53,800 nucleotides of DNA from an uncultured Gammaproteobacteria bacterium (GCA_947258785.1 CAMYJT010000010.1:139771-193570); one strand, 5' to 3'. Shown: positions 19,941 through 29,021, counted from the first letter of the stretch. Notes: generated by a model from the sequence alone, not told the origin. Numbers and translations: made by a program.

Positions 19941-20522
19941 CTAGAACTTCAGCACACCACCCAGGCTGATCATCTGGAGGTCGTTGTCACCACTGTCGCC
20001 GGTCCATTCGAGTTCGATGTTGCCCCACTCACCAACCTGCACACCCAATCCAGCGCCGCCGGCCAGGCTAGCGTCGTCGGTAGAGGTCCGGGCGGTGCCA
20101 AACTTGTTGCTGATCTCGGAATGCAAGCCGCCCAGCCGGCCCTTGAAGTACACGGTGCCCGGCGTGCGGTACGCAAAAAATAACCCATAGGTGTCCACAT
20201 CCCAGCGGCCGGCAGTGCCGAAGTTGCTCGTGCCGTCGATGTCACCGTCGCCGGTCGAGGTCATACCCTCGAACTCGATCGACGCCGTACCGTTGAAACC
20301 GACCGGCCTGGCAAACCAATACCCCAGCAACAACCCGGCGTTGGAGGCGTCGTCGAAGCCGTCACGGCCGTTCTGGACGTTGGCCCCCTTGAGGCCAACC
20401 ATCCACTTCCCGGCGGCTTTTTGTCCAAACCAGGTGGCCTCTTCGGCGCCCCATACGGTTCCCACGGCAAGAAAACTGAACAGGGCGGCGAACAACACAC
20501 GTGCTGATGTGGTGATCGTCAT
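19941..20522 (-). CDS. Small outer-membrane beta-barrel protein, unknown function
   Basis: The 193-residue product has a clear signal peptide (ARVLFAALFSFLAVGTVWGA, cleavage near residue 25). The mature part alternates polar and aromatic or hydrophobic residues in strands of about 8-10 residues, such as GLLLGYWFARPVG, TYGLFFAYRTPGTVYFKGRL and LAGGAGLGVQVGEWGNIELEW. It ends with phenylalanine (SLGGVLKF), the usual C-terminal signal for BAM assembly. I infer an eight-stranded OmpA- or OmpW-type barrel. An AAGGAG box sits 9 bp before the ATG, and a promoter candidate lies at 20572-20600. The gene is flanked by two copies of a diverged repeat. Confidence 0.7.
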   Translation of the reverse strand: MTITTSARVLFAALFSFLAVGTVWGAEEATWFGQKAAGKWMVGLKGANVQNGRDGFDDASNAGLLLGYWFARPVGFNGTASIEFEGMTSTGDGDIDGTSNFGTAGRWDVDTYGLFFAYRTPGTVYFKGRLGGLHSEISNKFGTARTSTDDASLAGGAGLGVQVGEWGNIELEWTGDSGDNDLQMISLGGVLKF

Positions 20523-20571
20523 CGGTCGATACTCCTTGGAAGCTGGACGTAAATCGAAAAACTAGCAGCAA

Positions 20572-20600
20572 ATAACATTAAATACAAATAAATACAGCAA
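20572..20600 (-). promoter_or_regulatory. Candidate promoter of the outer-membrane barrel gene
   Basis: On the minus strand TTGCTG (complement of 20595-20600) is separated by 17 bp of AT-rich DNA from TGTTAT (complement of 20572-20577). The start codon lies about 50 bp downstream with a good AAGGAG box, so position and spacing fit a housekeeping promoter; the -35 match is only moderate. Confidence 0.4.
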
Positions 20601-20766
20601 GGTTATGGGCTGAACTCTGCAAACATTTTATAACTATCTGTATATATTGAAATAATATCCGATTAATCGTGCCCTTGATGCGCCTCGAATTGAGCAGAAA
20701 AGCGGTTCTTTTGAAACCGGACCGCGTTACCGGACCGTTAGCTGGTCCGACCTGTTCCGCACCGGC

Positions 20767-20864
20767 GCTTCGCTCAATCCATAGCTACGGCTGTGCGTTT
20801 CGTTCCGGCGCGGCGCCCGCTTACCCAAGCCCTGCGCCGTCATCCGGGACCCTTAGGTGCAATA
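20767..20864 (+). repeat. REP-like repeat, copy 2
   Basis: The core (20767-20815) aligns with copy 1: GCTTCGCTCAATCCATAGCT then GTTTCGTTCCGGCGCGGCG. The tail at 20831-20864 (GCGCCGTCATCCGGGACC) matches the tail of copy 1. The central palindrome is eroded here. Both copies have the same orientation and bracket the barrel gene. Confidence 0.55.
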
Positions 20865-20912
20865 GTCAAGTGAGCACAGTGGATGCCGTCACTGAGGCTG
20901 AAATCGGACGGG

Positions 20913-23900
20913 TTAATCGGACAGCCAAGATCGAAGCTCGCCCGACTGGCAGGAACCCAGGGACCAATGTTCTCCGAGTTGACTGCTCAGCGAAAACCGC
21001 ATTCCGGTTTCAGTCAGTTCCACCGGTTGTGGTGGTTCAAAGGCAACGCAAAGATTCCATCCGTTATCCGCGAAATCCAGTTCTCCTGCCCTAAGTGTCG
21101 ACCCGAGCGGTATGCGGCGAGTTGCGTCGTGCAAGGCGCCGTCCGCGGCGATGATCGACCGCCATCGAGGTGATGTTCCTACGGTGCGCCATCGCCCCGG
21201 TATGCTGAACTGAATTCGTTTGCTCTGAGTGTATGTCGGATCGATGGAAAAGTGTATGCGGTCGGCTTCGAACACGGCGTGCCAGCGGGCCCTGTGCGTC
21301 GCTTCTGCCGTCAACATAGCCGGGCTTTCGACCGGCCAGGTGAACGCGTTCGGTGTGTCGTCGGATAACAGCATTTGGCTGCCTTCCGAAAACGTAAATA
21401 GTGGCCCTTTGTTCAGGCGTTCCTGACCCGTATTGTCCCGGAAACTGCGCACTAAACCGTGAAACATATCCAGTTCTGCGATGTAACGCGGCGCATGCAC
21501 ACGGTAAACCGCTGGTTCGGGATATCGATAAACACTCGACAACACTGCACCGACGGTGACTTCCAGCGGATAAGCTCCAGTGTAGTGAAAGCGGGCGTCG
21601 GCAGGATTGCGAAATGCGATACGGTAATTAAGTGTGTAGCGGCCTGGTTCTGCACCCGTTGAGCGAACGGTGAAACCAAGGAATTGTTGTTCTCCAACGG
21701 ACAAGGGTCCGAATGCCGCCCGCTTTGGCGCCATATTGAATCCCGCCCTGTCTTCGATTTCCAGCCAGCCCTCGATCGGATGATGGAGCGGATTACGAAT
21801 GGCAACGCCCAGCGTGCGTTTGTCTCGCAACGCTAATCGCACGACTTCCGGTGATAATGTGGTGGGTATCTCAATCTCGCCGGATCTCGTCGGCCGAGGC
21901 TCCGGCGGCGCAGCCAGGCTGCCGAATGTGAAATATCCACGCGTTCCTGTCGGCGGGTTGTCGCGGTTTTTTGTTGATTGTTCGGGTAGCGGGACTCGAA
22001 ACCCGACCCAGTCTCCTTGTGACGACACCTCACCGTCTGCGGCAATGCGCAGATAACCATGACCGCGAAACACGAACTTGCTGTGCCGGTCCTGGTCGCC
22101 CGCCAGCGCCACGACCGGCACCGCTGTCGAGGCGTCCCAGGTCACCGCAGCGTAGTCGATATAGTCCTGACCGCGTACCCGGGCCACTAGCGCTCGGCGA
22201 CTCTGCGCAACGACGGAGACGTCGCGAACCTTGGGCACCTGATGGGTGGCATAAGGCTCGTGCAGCATGGTGAACACCGTGTCACGTACTTCGGCGCGCC
22301 GGACGATCAGCATGGGTAGATCGTGTACTCCAGTGCCGTAGGCAATCTGGGTATTCGGCGTGGCGGCGGAATGCATCCGCACCGCCGCCTCGTGCGCGAA
22401 CCATTCCTCTCCAAGGCGCGAAACCGATGCTTGTTTTTTGTGCTGCCGGGCTTTGAATCGCTCGCGATTACGCTGGGTGACTTCGTCGAGTATGAAATCG
22501 AACGACCACGCTTTGCTCGTCTGTGCGGTAACCGCGTCCCTCATCAACCAGTACCGCTGTGCAAACGCCTGTGTAGGCCGGTAGACGACGGGGTGGACAG
22601 GCTGGGGCCGGCCAAAGCTGTGCAGCAAGTAATCGTAGTCATGGGGAGTCGTGCTGTGGACATGGAAGTAATCGAGCAGATAGCCGGAGGTTAGAAATAA
22701 GGCCCGGGTCTGGGTCACGCCGGGGAACACACCGCGGCCCGTCGTCGCCAGAAACTTAACTTCCGGCGTAAACATATGTCGGACCGAGATGAAGTCGGTG
22801 CCGACGTTGCGGGTGTCCTGCTCGTCCACCAGCACAGTGTTGTGGGCGATCGTGTTCCGGGTCCAGCCGATGCTGGGGTTTTCGTATTGAACCGCGTTGT
22901 AATCTGGATACAACAAGCGACCAGCGCCGTGCAGCATGATGCTGAATTTGTCTCGATGATCGTGGCCATAACCACGGCCCATGATCTGGAAAACAGCGAT
23001 GGCCTGTGGATTGGTCCAGTACCGCGGGGATTCGTCCGAACGCAACATCGCCACACCGAAGTCGGTCCATACCCGGGAAGCGGCGGGCGGCAGCCGGGCA
23101 ACGCGCGGTAACGGGGGATGGTCCCAGAGATCCGGCCGGTAATCTGGCACCAGCTTGAGAAAAGCGGCGTAACGCGGTTCACCGGTGAGTGCGTAGGCAC
23201 CCGCAAGTTCCTCGTGCAGGTGCATGCCGGGTTCCGCCGGGTTGACGAGGAACAGATCCCCTGTTGCATTGGTCGATCCATCGCCATAAGTGGCGATACG
23301 GATCTGTCCACGGCCATGTCCGGTTTGTTCAATTGGATACGCAGTGGCAATGAAATAGTCCATCAGCGCCCGCGGACTGTCATCGATCGTGTGCGAACGC
23401 TCAAACCAGGGTGCCCCTGTTTTGGATGCCAAAAAGCGGGACATGCGGGTCAATTTTAGTAATGTCTTTCCGTAAACCGGATATATTGGGGCCTCGCCCC
23501 ATACACCACCCTTACCGATCATCGATTCAACTACGGAAAAGTACCCACCCTGCGGAGATCCGGGTTTGCGCAGCAAACCCCAGTCAAGGAATGCCTCAAT
23601 ATCGGTTGTCAGTCCCGCCATTGCCACCATGTAAGTCGGCGTAAAAACGAGATTGGGTGTTTGCAGCCAGCGATCCATGGCGCGGATGCGGAAGACCGCC
23701 GAGGTTCGAATTCCCCGCTCGATAATCCGGCGCTCATTTGAATTGAGGGCGTTGTAAACCCAGTCATAGGCCAGTAGGGGTTTGTCGTCCATATACGCGT
23801 ACAGATCGCCCAGCCAGGGATGTCCACCTTCAAAATAATCATCTGCCACGGACTTCGCTCGAGGCCCAAGATCGCCGCCAGCTTGACCATAGTCCATCAA

Positions 23901-24242
23901 CCAGCTTCGGGATGCATCCAACAGACTCACGTCTCCATCCAGAGCATATAAAAATGCCGCCCAGTAGCCATCACCGTTCCGAGCAAGCCGTTTGATCCGT
24001 TCATACTCGGACCTGGCCCATTCATGTTCGTCAATAGTGCGTCGTAGGCGTTGGCGGTCCCGGTCGCTCATAAAGTAAGGGCGCACTCCTTCTGCGAAGA
24101 TTCGAGCATCAATATTGGTCAATACCGGTGTCGTCTGTGTGGTTTCGGTGGCGAACGACACACCGCCGGTTGATAGCAGCCATGTGACAAGGGTCAAAAT
24201 AGGGAGATGCCGCAGTCCGGCTGAATAAATTTTAACTGTCAC
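20913..24242 (-). CDS. Exported heparinase II/III-family protein (putative polysaccharide lyase)
   Basis: The 1109-residue protein has a signal peptide (about residues 1-31, with LPILTLVTWLLSTGGVSFA). An alpha-helical toroid region follows (about 50-390, with DKPLLAYDWVYNALNSNERR), then a heparinase II/III-like beta-sandwich beginning around 395. Its core motifs are GYGHDHRDKFSIML (425-438) and NTIAHNTVLVDEQDTRNV (463-480), whose His and Asn residues correspond to the family's conserved sites. From about 800 there is a further beta-rich part of some 300 residues that I do not recognise. Family members cleave uronic-acid-containing glycans by beta-elimination; the substrate here is unknown. 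It is the last gene of a four-gene minus-strand operon, starting 3 bp after the NodZ-like gene, which points to a role in trimming or turnover of a self-made glycan rather than foraging. Confidence 0.8.
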   Translation of the reverse strand: MTVKIYSAGLRHLPILTLVTWLLSTGGVSFATETTQTTPVLTNIDARIFAEGVRPYFMSDRDRQRLRRTIDEHEWARSEYERIKRLARNGDGYWAAFLYALDGDVSLLDASRSWLMDYGQAGGDLGPRAKSVADDYFEGGHPWLGDLYAYMDDKPLLAYDWVYNALNSNERRIIERGIRTSAVFRIRAMDRWLQTPNLVFTPTYMVAMAGLTTDIEAFLDWGLLRKPGSPQGGYFSVVESMIGKGGVWGEAPIYPVYGKTLLKLTRMSRFLASKTGAPWFERSHTIDDSPRALMDYFIATAYPIEQTGHGRGQIRIATYGDGSTNATGDLFLVNPAEPGMHLHEELAGAYALTGEPRYAAFLKLVPDYRPDLWDHPPLPRVARLPPAASRVWTDFGVAMLRSDESPRYWTNPQAIAVFQIMGRGYGHDHRDKFSIMLHGAGRLLYPDYNAVQYENPSIGWTRNTIAHNTVLVDEQDTRNVGTDFISVRHMFTPEVKFLATTGRGVFPGVTQTRALFLTSGYLLDYFHVHSTTPHDYDYLLHSFGRPQPVHPVVYRPTQAFAQRYWLMRDAVTAQTSKAWSFDFILDEVTQRNRERFKARQHKKQASVSRLGEEWFAHEAAVRMHSAATPNTQIAYGTGVHDLPMLIVRRAEVRDTVFTMLHEPYATHQVPKVRDVSVVAQSRRALVARVRGQDYIDYAAVTWDASTAVPVVALAGDQDRHSKFVFRGHGYLRIAADGEVSSQGDWVGFRVPLPEQSTKNRDNPPTGTRGYFTFGSLAAPPEPRPTRSGEIEIPTTLSPEVVRLALRDKRTLGVAIRNPLHHPIEGWLEIEDRAGFNMAPKRAAFGPLSVGEQQFLGFTVRSTGAEPGRYTLNYRIAFRNPADARFHYTGAYPLEVTVGAVLSSVYRYPEPAVYRVHAPRYIAELDMFHGLVRSFRDNTGQERLNKGPLFTFSEGSQMLLSDDTPNAFTWPVESPAMLTAEATHRARWHAVFEADRIHFSIDPTYTQSKRIQFSIPGRWRTVGTSPRWRSIIAADGALHDATRRIPLGSTLRAGELDFADNGWNLCVAFEPPQPVELTETGMRFSLSSQLGEHWSLGSCQSGELRSWLSD

Positions 24243-24245
24243 CGT

Positions 24246-25253
24246 CTACGAATAGCCGTCTGGTATATCGGATCGCAGTAAGTTGTTGAGCTTCGCCAAC
24301 AATCTTTTTACAGAAGAACGTTCCGGAAAGAGTTTGTACTGCTGATTGCGGTTGCCGTTAGAAATCAGCGCGGCCGTTTGGCCGAACGAAGATGCCGCTG
24401 GATATACCAGATGGTCGCACTCAGCAAGAATACCAAGTTCAATCAGCGCATCCCTGGCATTGCCCAAGGGATCGGGGCAAGATTCGTTTCGATGCAGAGA
24501 TTCCCCCGGTGCGGCAAACCACTTGCCGCGGGCCCGTGCCTTCCCATAGCGTTGCAGCAGCCGATCCTGCACTGCGGCGTTATCAGTCGCCACAAATATT
24601 GATCGCGCCCGAGTCCGATCCATCAGACGATCGAGCGTCCGACAATACTGATGCAGATGAATCTTGCCTTTATTATCGTCCCATTCTCGGGCCGCGCGTA
24701 CGTGAACGCCGATCGCGGGTCTGGACAACCCTCGATTGTACTCTTCGACGGCGGCCACAACCTCCGGGACCGGCACCAGATTCTGATGATACATGTCGCA
24801 AAGAATCTGCTCGTCATCACTCTCAAACAACCCCGGAACGGCTTGGCGAATCGAATTCAGCTGATCGAAGTCCCACATAACAAGCACTCGGTCGGGATAA
24901 TCAACCCGGGTCATGTCTATTGAGTACCGGCGTATCGTATCCTGCCGGTCCCATGTCGTGTTACCGTCGCCGACATAGACGTCGTGGAAGGTCCGCTGCA
25001 GGCGCCCCCGCCAGGCGGCTGGAAGAATGGACGTTTTTTCTTCAGGCAGATCGCCGGCAAACTGCGTGCCCCTGGTGTCAAACAGTAAAGGAAACGAGTT
25101 GATTCCCGGATCCGCGCATACCCCATCGCTCCAATCTACGAACACCCGGCGACCGCTGACCCGCGCGTACACCAGGCCGACGAGCAACGCTCGCAGACGG
25201 TCGCCGAGCCCGCTGCCGCTGGACCCTTTAACCACTAGATATTTATCATCCAT
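24246..25253 (-). CDS. NodZ/O-fucosyltransferase-like glycosyltransferase
   Basis: The 335-residue protein resembles the GT23-type fucosyltransferases (NodZ, FUT8) and related alpha-fucosyltransferase-fold proteins. It begins with a glycine-rich segment SSGSGLGDRLRALL (11-24), followed by RVSGRRVFVDWSD. It carries the HxR motif in IGVHVRAARE (HVR at 184-186), FVATDN at 220-225, and a third motif YPAASSFGQTAAL near 284-296. In NodZ these positions bind GDP-fucose. The frame extends upstream to 25337, overlapping the FkbM gene, but homology-like sequence starts at the ATG at 25251-25253. No signal peptide is seen, so it should act in the cytoplasm. Donor and acceptor cannot be told from sequence. 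Confidence 0.65.
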   Translation of the reverse strand: MDDKYLVVKGSSGSGLGDRLRALLVGLVYARVSGRRVFVDWSDGVCADPGINSFPLLFDTRGTQFAGDLPEEKTSILPAAWRGRLQRTFHDVYVGDGNTTWDRQDTIRRYSIDMTRVDYPDRVLVMWDFDQLNSIRQAVPGLFESDDEQILCDMYHQNLVPVPEVVAAVEEYNRGLSRPAIGVHVRAAREWDDNKGKIHLHQYCRTLDRLMDRTRARSIFVATDNAAVQDRLLQRYGKARARGKWFAAPGESLHRNESCPDPLGNARDALIELGILAECDHLVYPAASSFGQTAALISNGNRNQQYKLFPERSSVKRLLAKLNNLLRSDIPDGYS

Positions 25254-25299
25254 GTCCCGATCTGTTTGTCGGCTGTGGTCCAGTGGTCGGTAGAAGCTG

Positions 25300-26217
25300 T
25301 CACCAGAACAACTGCCGCTCAGAATTTGGGAGGGCAATCACATTGATGACGCCGCGGCTGTCCAGGAGTTCCTTGAACCGCTCCCTATCCAAGGATCGTC
25401 GGCAATTGTCTTCATGGAAAACCCTGTATTGCTGAGTATCGAGCAGGTTGAACAATTCCGTGGGGCTGTATGCTCCATCGCTGGACACCTCCACGCACAG
25501 CAAAGGGTTGACTTTGGAGATCAGCCCGCTACCGCCCTGTAAGACCTGGTAATCGTGACCGTCCACGTCGATCTTGATCAACCTTGGGGCCAACTCCTTC
25601 GACGCGCAGTATCCGTCGAGGGTTTCGACACGAACCATCTCGCTGCACAGTGTACGGTCGTTGGGATCGCCGACGAACGATGCACTCTGACGGTCGGCGA
25701 ACAGCTCCATGGATCCAGCCTGATGTGACAGCGCCAGGTTGCAGACATCGATATTGGCAAGCCCATTCAGGGCAACGTTTGTATCGAGTGCCTGTCTGAA
25801 TTGCGAGTAAGGTTCAAACGCCGTCACGGTTCCCTGTCGTCCAACCAGCACCGCAGAGAGTAAAGAATATACGCCTATGTTGGCGCCGACGTCGACGACC
25901 TCATCGCCGGTTTTTAACGCGGCGCAGAAAAACGCGAAGATCTTTGGTTCGAAGCTCCCGAAGTAATAGGTTTGCCGTTGCAGATAGACATTGAGATCGA
26001 GGTGTAAGCGGTAATTGAATTGCCGGGCGTGGACGACCCCGATTTTCAGATTTCTGTGCTCACCGCGCAAACGTTCGGCAAATCTGACGAGCAATCCATA
26101 GCCGCGCCGCTTCGGCACCCACCTGAACTGCCGATATCGGTGTAGGATGTCTTCGAGGTGTATCGCCATGTGACCGGTAACCGGGATACTGCAGTGTCCG
26201 AGCTCCTCAACCGGCAC
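25300..26217 (-). CDS. FkbM-family methyltransferase 1
   Basis: The 305-residue protein has the SAM-binding motif VVDVGANIGVYSLL (107-120), the acidic motif AFEPYSQF (133-140), and the FkbM signature IKIDVDGHDYQVLQGG (about 214-229). FkbM-family enzymes O-methylate sugars or other hydroxyls and are frequent in polysaccharide clusters. It overlaps the preceding FkbM gene by 11 bp and lies 46 bp before the NodZ-like gene, so it is part of one operon. An unrelated N-terminal stretch of about 85 residues precedes the methyltransferase fold. Acceptor unknown. Confidence 0.85.
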   Translation of the reverse strand: MPVEELGHCSIPVTGHMAIHLEDILHRYRQFRWVPKRRGYGLLVRFAERLRGEHRNLKIGVVHARQFNYRLHLDLNVYLQRQTYYFGSFEPKIFAFFCAALKTGDEVVDVGANIGVYSLLSAVLVGRQGTVTAFEPYSQFRQALDTNVALNGLANIDVCNLALSHQAGSMELFADRQSASFVGDPNDRTLCSEMVRVETLDGYCASKELAPRLIKIDVDGHDYQVLQGGSGLISKVNPLLCVEVSSDGAYSPTELFNLLDTQQYRVFHEDNCRRSLDRERFKELLDSRGVINVIALPNSERQLFW

Positions 26218-26992
26218 CGGCGAAGGTGCCAGGCGCTGGTATCACCTTGTCCCCATCGGCTAGCGGCACAAACAAAGCATCGGTCCACATGTAGCCGACG
26301 TCGAAGCGCGCCCAGGTATCGTAGAATCCGTATAGCTTGTATCCGGACGTCCACAACAGACGATACAACTCATCGAAGTGTGCCTGCTCATCGTACAGCT
26401 GTACGAAGGAGATTTCGATATAAATCAAACGGATCCGTGCCGGCGTCAACATTTCACCGGCCCCCGTCAAGACGTGATTTTCGTACCCTTGAGTATCGAT
26501 TTTCAGCAGATCAATTCTTTGAATATGGTGTTTCTGGCAGAATTCGTCCAGCCGGGTAACTTGAACCGGTTGTCGTCCAACGTTCTCGCAAAGGTCGCCC
26601 TGTAGCGTATCGTTCGCACTCAAACTCGCCGGCAGCAATGAGTTTGTCTGGCTGCATTTGTTGACGAACAAATGCGTCTTACCGGTACTGTCCCCCAGAG
26701 CTGTGTGGCAGGCCGTGACCCGATGGTGCTGGGCGAGCCGTTTCAATTCGTCGTAAGCCGCATCGTGGGGTTCAATACTGTATACCCGTGCATCTGGAAA
26801 CCAGCTGATATAGCGTTTTGTCGTCTGTCCGATATTTGCGCCCACATCCAATATGGTCCGAAATGCCTGCTGTTCGTCATACCGGCGCAGCGTATCCAGC
26901 AGCGGCCCAACCGCATGGGCGTTGCAGCCTTTGGGGATACGCTTTACTTCATATCCAAGGCGCCGTATTAAAGATCTCAGCAATTCTTTCAT
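26207..26992 (-). CDS. FkbM-family methyltransferase 2
   Basis: The 261-residue protein carries ILDVGANIGQTTKRYI (47-62), YSIEPHDAAYDELKRL, and LLKIDTQGYENHVLTGAGE, the canonical FkbM motif III. It starts MKELLRSLIRRLGYEVKRIP, a common FkbM opening with an amphipathic helix. It is the first gene of the four-gene minus-strand glycan operon. Its sequence differs clearly from the second FkbM protein, so the two probably act on different positions or sugars rather than being a recent duplication. Confidence 0.87.
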   Translation of the reverse strand: MKELLRSLIRRLGYEVKRIPKGCNAHAVGPLLDTLRRYDEQQAFRTILDVGANIGQTTKRYISWFPDARVYSIEPHDAAYDELKRLAQHHRVTACHTALGDSTGKTHLFVNKCSQTNSLLPASLSANDTLQGDLCENVGRQPVQVTRLDEFCQKHHIQRIDLLKIDTQGYENHVLTGAGEMLTPARIRLIYIEISFVQLYDEQAHFDELYRLLWTSGYKLYGFYDTWARFDVGYMWTDALFVPLADGDKVIPAPGTFAGAG

Positions 26993-27041
26993 GTCAGGCG
27001 GCCCGCGACAGGCATGTAATTCAGCGCCCGCAATCCGTCCG

Positions 27042-27056
27042 TCGGACGGGTGACGG
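27042..27056. other. Perfect short inverted repeat upstream of the glycan operon
   Basis: The 15-bp element CCGTCCGTCGGACGG has two seven-base arms around one base. It lies about 50 bp upstream of the first FkbM gene, in the 261 bp gap shared with the divergent SDR gene. It could be an operator or a small hairpin; there is no T-run, so it is not a standard terminator. Confidence 0.3.
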
Positions 27057-27253
27057 ACTCCCTGCAGGGTGAATAGGCGAGGTGCGTTGATTCGATCGAC
27101 GTCATCGTAGGAAAATGCCGGCTATTGGTAACACGACAACGATAGTTTAGCAGCCCCATCATCACGGGTCATCGAAGGATGAAATTGATTTACAGTGCAC
27201 ACCGCTAACCATCGACGCGGTTCGGGAATCCTAAACCAGAGAGTAACTACGAG

Positions 27254-28066
27254 ATGCAGAAAACGTTTGATTTCACGGGACAGAACGTATTTGTGGCTGG
27301 AGGTACCAGCGGTATTAATCTCGCTATCGCAGAGGCATTTGCCGGTGCTGGGGGGAATCTGGCGGTACTGAGCCGTTCTCCGGGAAAAGTAACAAGCGCT
27401 GTGGAGCGTCTGCAGGTGCTTGGGGCAACGGCCATCGGATTTACAGCAGACGTGCGGGATTACGATGCGGTTGAACGCAGTCTGCGCGACGCTCACGCCG
27501 AGTTTGGAGAATTTGACGTGTTGGTATCCGGCGCGGCAGGTAATTTTCCTGCTGCTGCTATAGATATGTCACCCAATGGTTTCAAGGCGGTGGTCGATAT
27601 CGATTTGCTCGGCACATTCCACGTCTTGCGCGCCGGATACGAGTTTCTCAAGAAGCCCGGCGCATCGGTCATTAATATTTCGGCGCCTCAGGCCAAGGTT
27701 CCCACGCCTCTACAGGCTCACGTCTGCGCCGCCAAGGCTGGCGTGGACATGCTTACCCAGGTGCTGGCGTTGGAGTGGGGTGGCCAGGGCATCCGGGTGA
27801 ATTCAATCATACCCGGCCCAATCGAAAACACCGAAGGCATGGCGCGCCTGGCCCCTGTACCCGAAATGCAGAAGGCTGTGGCGCAGAGTGTGCCGTTACG
27901 ACGTTTGGGTTCGGCTCGGGATGTGGCCGGCATGGCTCTGATTTTAGCGTCACCGTCGGCGGCGTACGTCAACGGTGGGGTGATACCCGTTGACGGAGGA
28001 TGGTCCCTGACCGGATTTGGGGATCTGATGAACAGATTGTCGGCCCACGTGAAACCGACCGGGTAA
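27254..28066 (+). CDS. SDR-family oxidoreductase, 2,4-dienoyl-CoA reductase (DECR2)-like
   Basis: The 270-residue protein is a short-chain dehydrogenase with the cofactor motif VAGGTSGINLAIAEAF near the start. It resembles peroxisomal 2,4-dienoyl-CoA reductase rather than ordinary SDRs: SGAAGNFPAAAIDMSPNGF, VVDIDLLGTFHV, and IRVNSIIPGPIENTEGM. The usual YxxxK is replaced by VCAAK, as in DECR enzymes, which also lack that tyrosine; an ordinary SDR would be inactive. With nudC, fadB and fadA downstream on the same strand, I infer reduction of 2,4-dienoyl-CoA during oxidation of unsaturated fatty acids. This contrasts with the flavin-type FadH of E. coli. A different enoyl substrate remains possible. 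Confidence 0.72.
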   Translation: MQKTFDFTGQNVFVAGGTSGINLAIAEAFAGAGGNLAVLSRSPGKVTSAVERLQVLGATAIGFTADVRDYDAVERSLRDAHAEFGEFDVLVSGAAGNFPAAAIDMSPNGFKAVVDIDLLGTFHVLRAGYEFLKKPGASVINISAPQAKVPTPLQAHVCAAKAGVDMLTQVLALEWGGQGIRVNSIIPGPIENTEGMARLAPVPEMQKAVAQSVPLRRLGSARDVAGMALILASPSAAYVNGGVIPVDGGWSLTGFGDLMNRLSAHVKPTG

Positions 28067-28070
28067 GCCA

Positions 28071-29021
28071 TTGTCCGGCCGCCTGCGCGTCGACCATCTG
28101 GTCAGATCAGAACGCAATGCGCTCGTCAATCGATCGCTCAACCGCTTGACGCAACAACGGGGAGACGAGAGCTGGTTGGCCGCCCGGCTGAGCGATCCAA
28201 AGACGCGACTAATACCGGTATGGCGGCAGCGCAACTTGATAAGTACACGACACCAGACGGCCGCTTGGTTGTCGCCTGAAGACTGCGCTGGACTGGTACC
28301 GTACGACAACAGGGCGATATTCCTGGGCCAACGAGATGGGCTACACTACTTCACCTTCGAGATTGAAAACGACACCGATCCGTTGACGGACGGGTCTATC
28401 GCAGCGGCGGGGAGTTTCGAAGACTTACGTAAGTTTGGACCGATTCTGCCCGATGAAGATCTGTCGTTACTGGCATACGCCAAAGGTATCTGTTATTGGC
28501 ACAGTCGTCATCGTTTCTGTGGGGTGTGCAGTTCACCGACAGTGCTGCACAAGGCAGGGCACCTGCGCAAATGCCGGAATCCGGCTTGCCAGACTGTTGA
28601 ATTTCCACGTACCGATCCGGCGATTATCGTATTGGTGTGCACGGATGATGACTGCTGCCTGCTTGGACGTCAGCCACGCTGGCCGAAGGGCCGTTTCTCC
28701 ACCATCGCGGGTTTTGTTGAGCCTGGCGAGTCCGTGGAACAGGCGGTAGTGCGCGAGGTCTGGGAGGAAACCGGTATCAATGCAACTCGAATGACCTACC
28801 AATCGTCACAGCCGTGGCCGTTCCCAGGCTCGCTGATGTTGGGCTTTCACGCCGACGCGAAACGGCAACCGGTTCGGCTCAACGACGCAGAGTTGGAAGA
28901 AGCCGGCTGGTTCACACGCGGGCAGATTGTCGATGCCCTCAATGGTCACGGACCGGTTTCACTGCCGCCGGCCATTTCCATATCGCACCGGCTGATCGCG
29001 GATTGGTGCCGGGAACGGTAA
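28071..29021 (+). CDS. nudC: NADH pyrophosphatase / NAD-cap RNA hydrolase (NudC)
   Basis: NudC hydrolyses NADH, and NAD caps on RNA, to NMN and AMP. The 316-residue product has an N-terminal domain, a zinc ribbon with CGVCSS and CRNPAC (about 148-170), and the Nudix box GFVEPGESVEQAVVREVWEE. The family-specific SQPWPFPGSLMLGF motif follows. The start is a TTG at 28071, 4 bp after the SDR stop; no ATG is suitably placed, and the N-terminal domain would be cut by later starts. Coexpression with NADH-producing beta-oxidation genes is plausible but not a known rule. Confidence 0.93.
   Translation: MSGRLRVDHLVRSERNALVNRSLNRLTQQRGDESWLAARLSDPKTRLIPVWRQRNLISTRHQTAAWLSPEDCAGLVPYDNRAIFLGQRDGLHYFTFEIENDTDPLTDGSIAAAGSFEDLRKFGPILPDEDLSLLAYAKGICYWHSRHRFCGVCSSPTVLHKAGHLRKCRNPACQTVEFPRTDPAIIVLVCTDDDCCLLGRQPRWPKGRFSTIAGFVEPGESVEQAVVREVWEETGINATRMTYQSSQPWPFPGSLMLGFHADAKRQPVRLNDAELEEAGWFTRGQIVDALNGHGPVSLPPAISISHRLIADWCRER

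Larger units (their letters stand above)
20523..20912. other. Intergenic region between the barrel gene and the heparinase-like gene
   Basis: This 390 bp gap contains the AT-rich promoter region of the barrel gene (about 20550-20660), a GC-rich part with a direct repeat ACCGGACCG and a CGGACC / GGTCCG inverted repeat (about 20718-20751), and repeat copy 2 (20767-20864). No coding sequence is recognisable. Confidence 0.5.

Noticed and set aside
27042..27056. Terminator for either flanking operon
   Set aside because: Both flanking genes read away from it, so it cannot terminate them, and there is no T-run.
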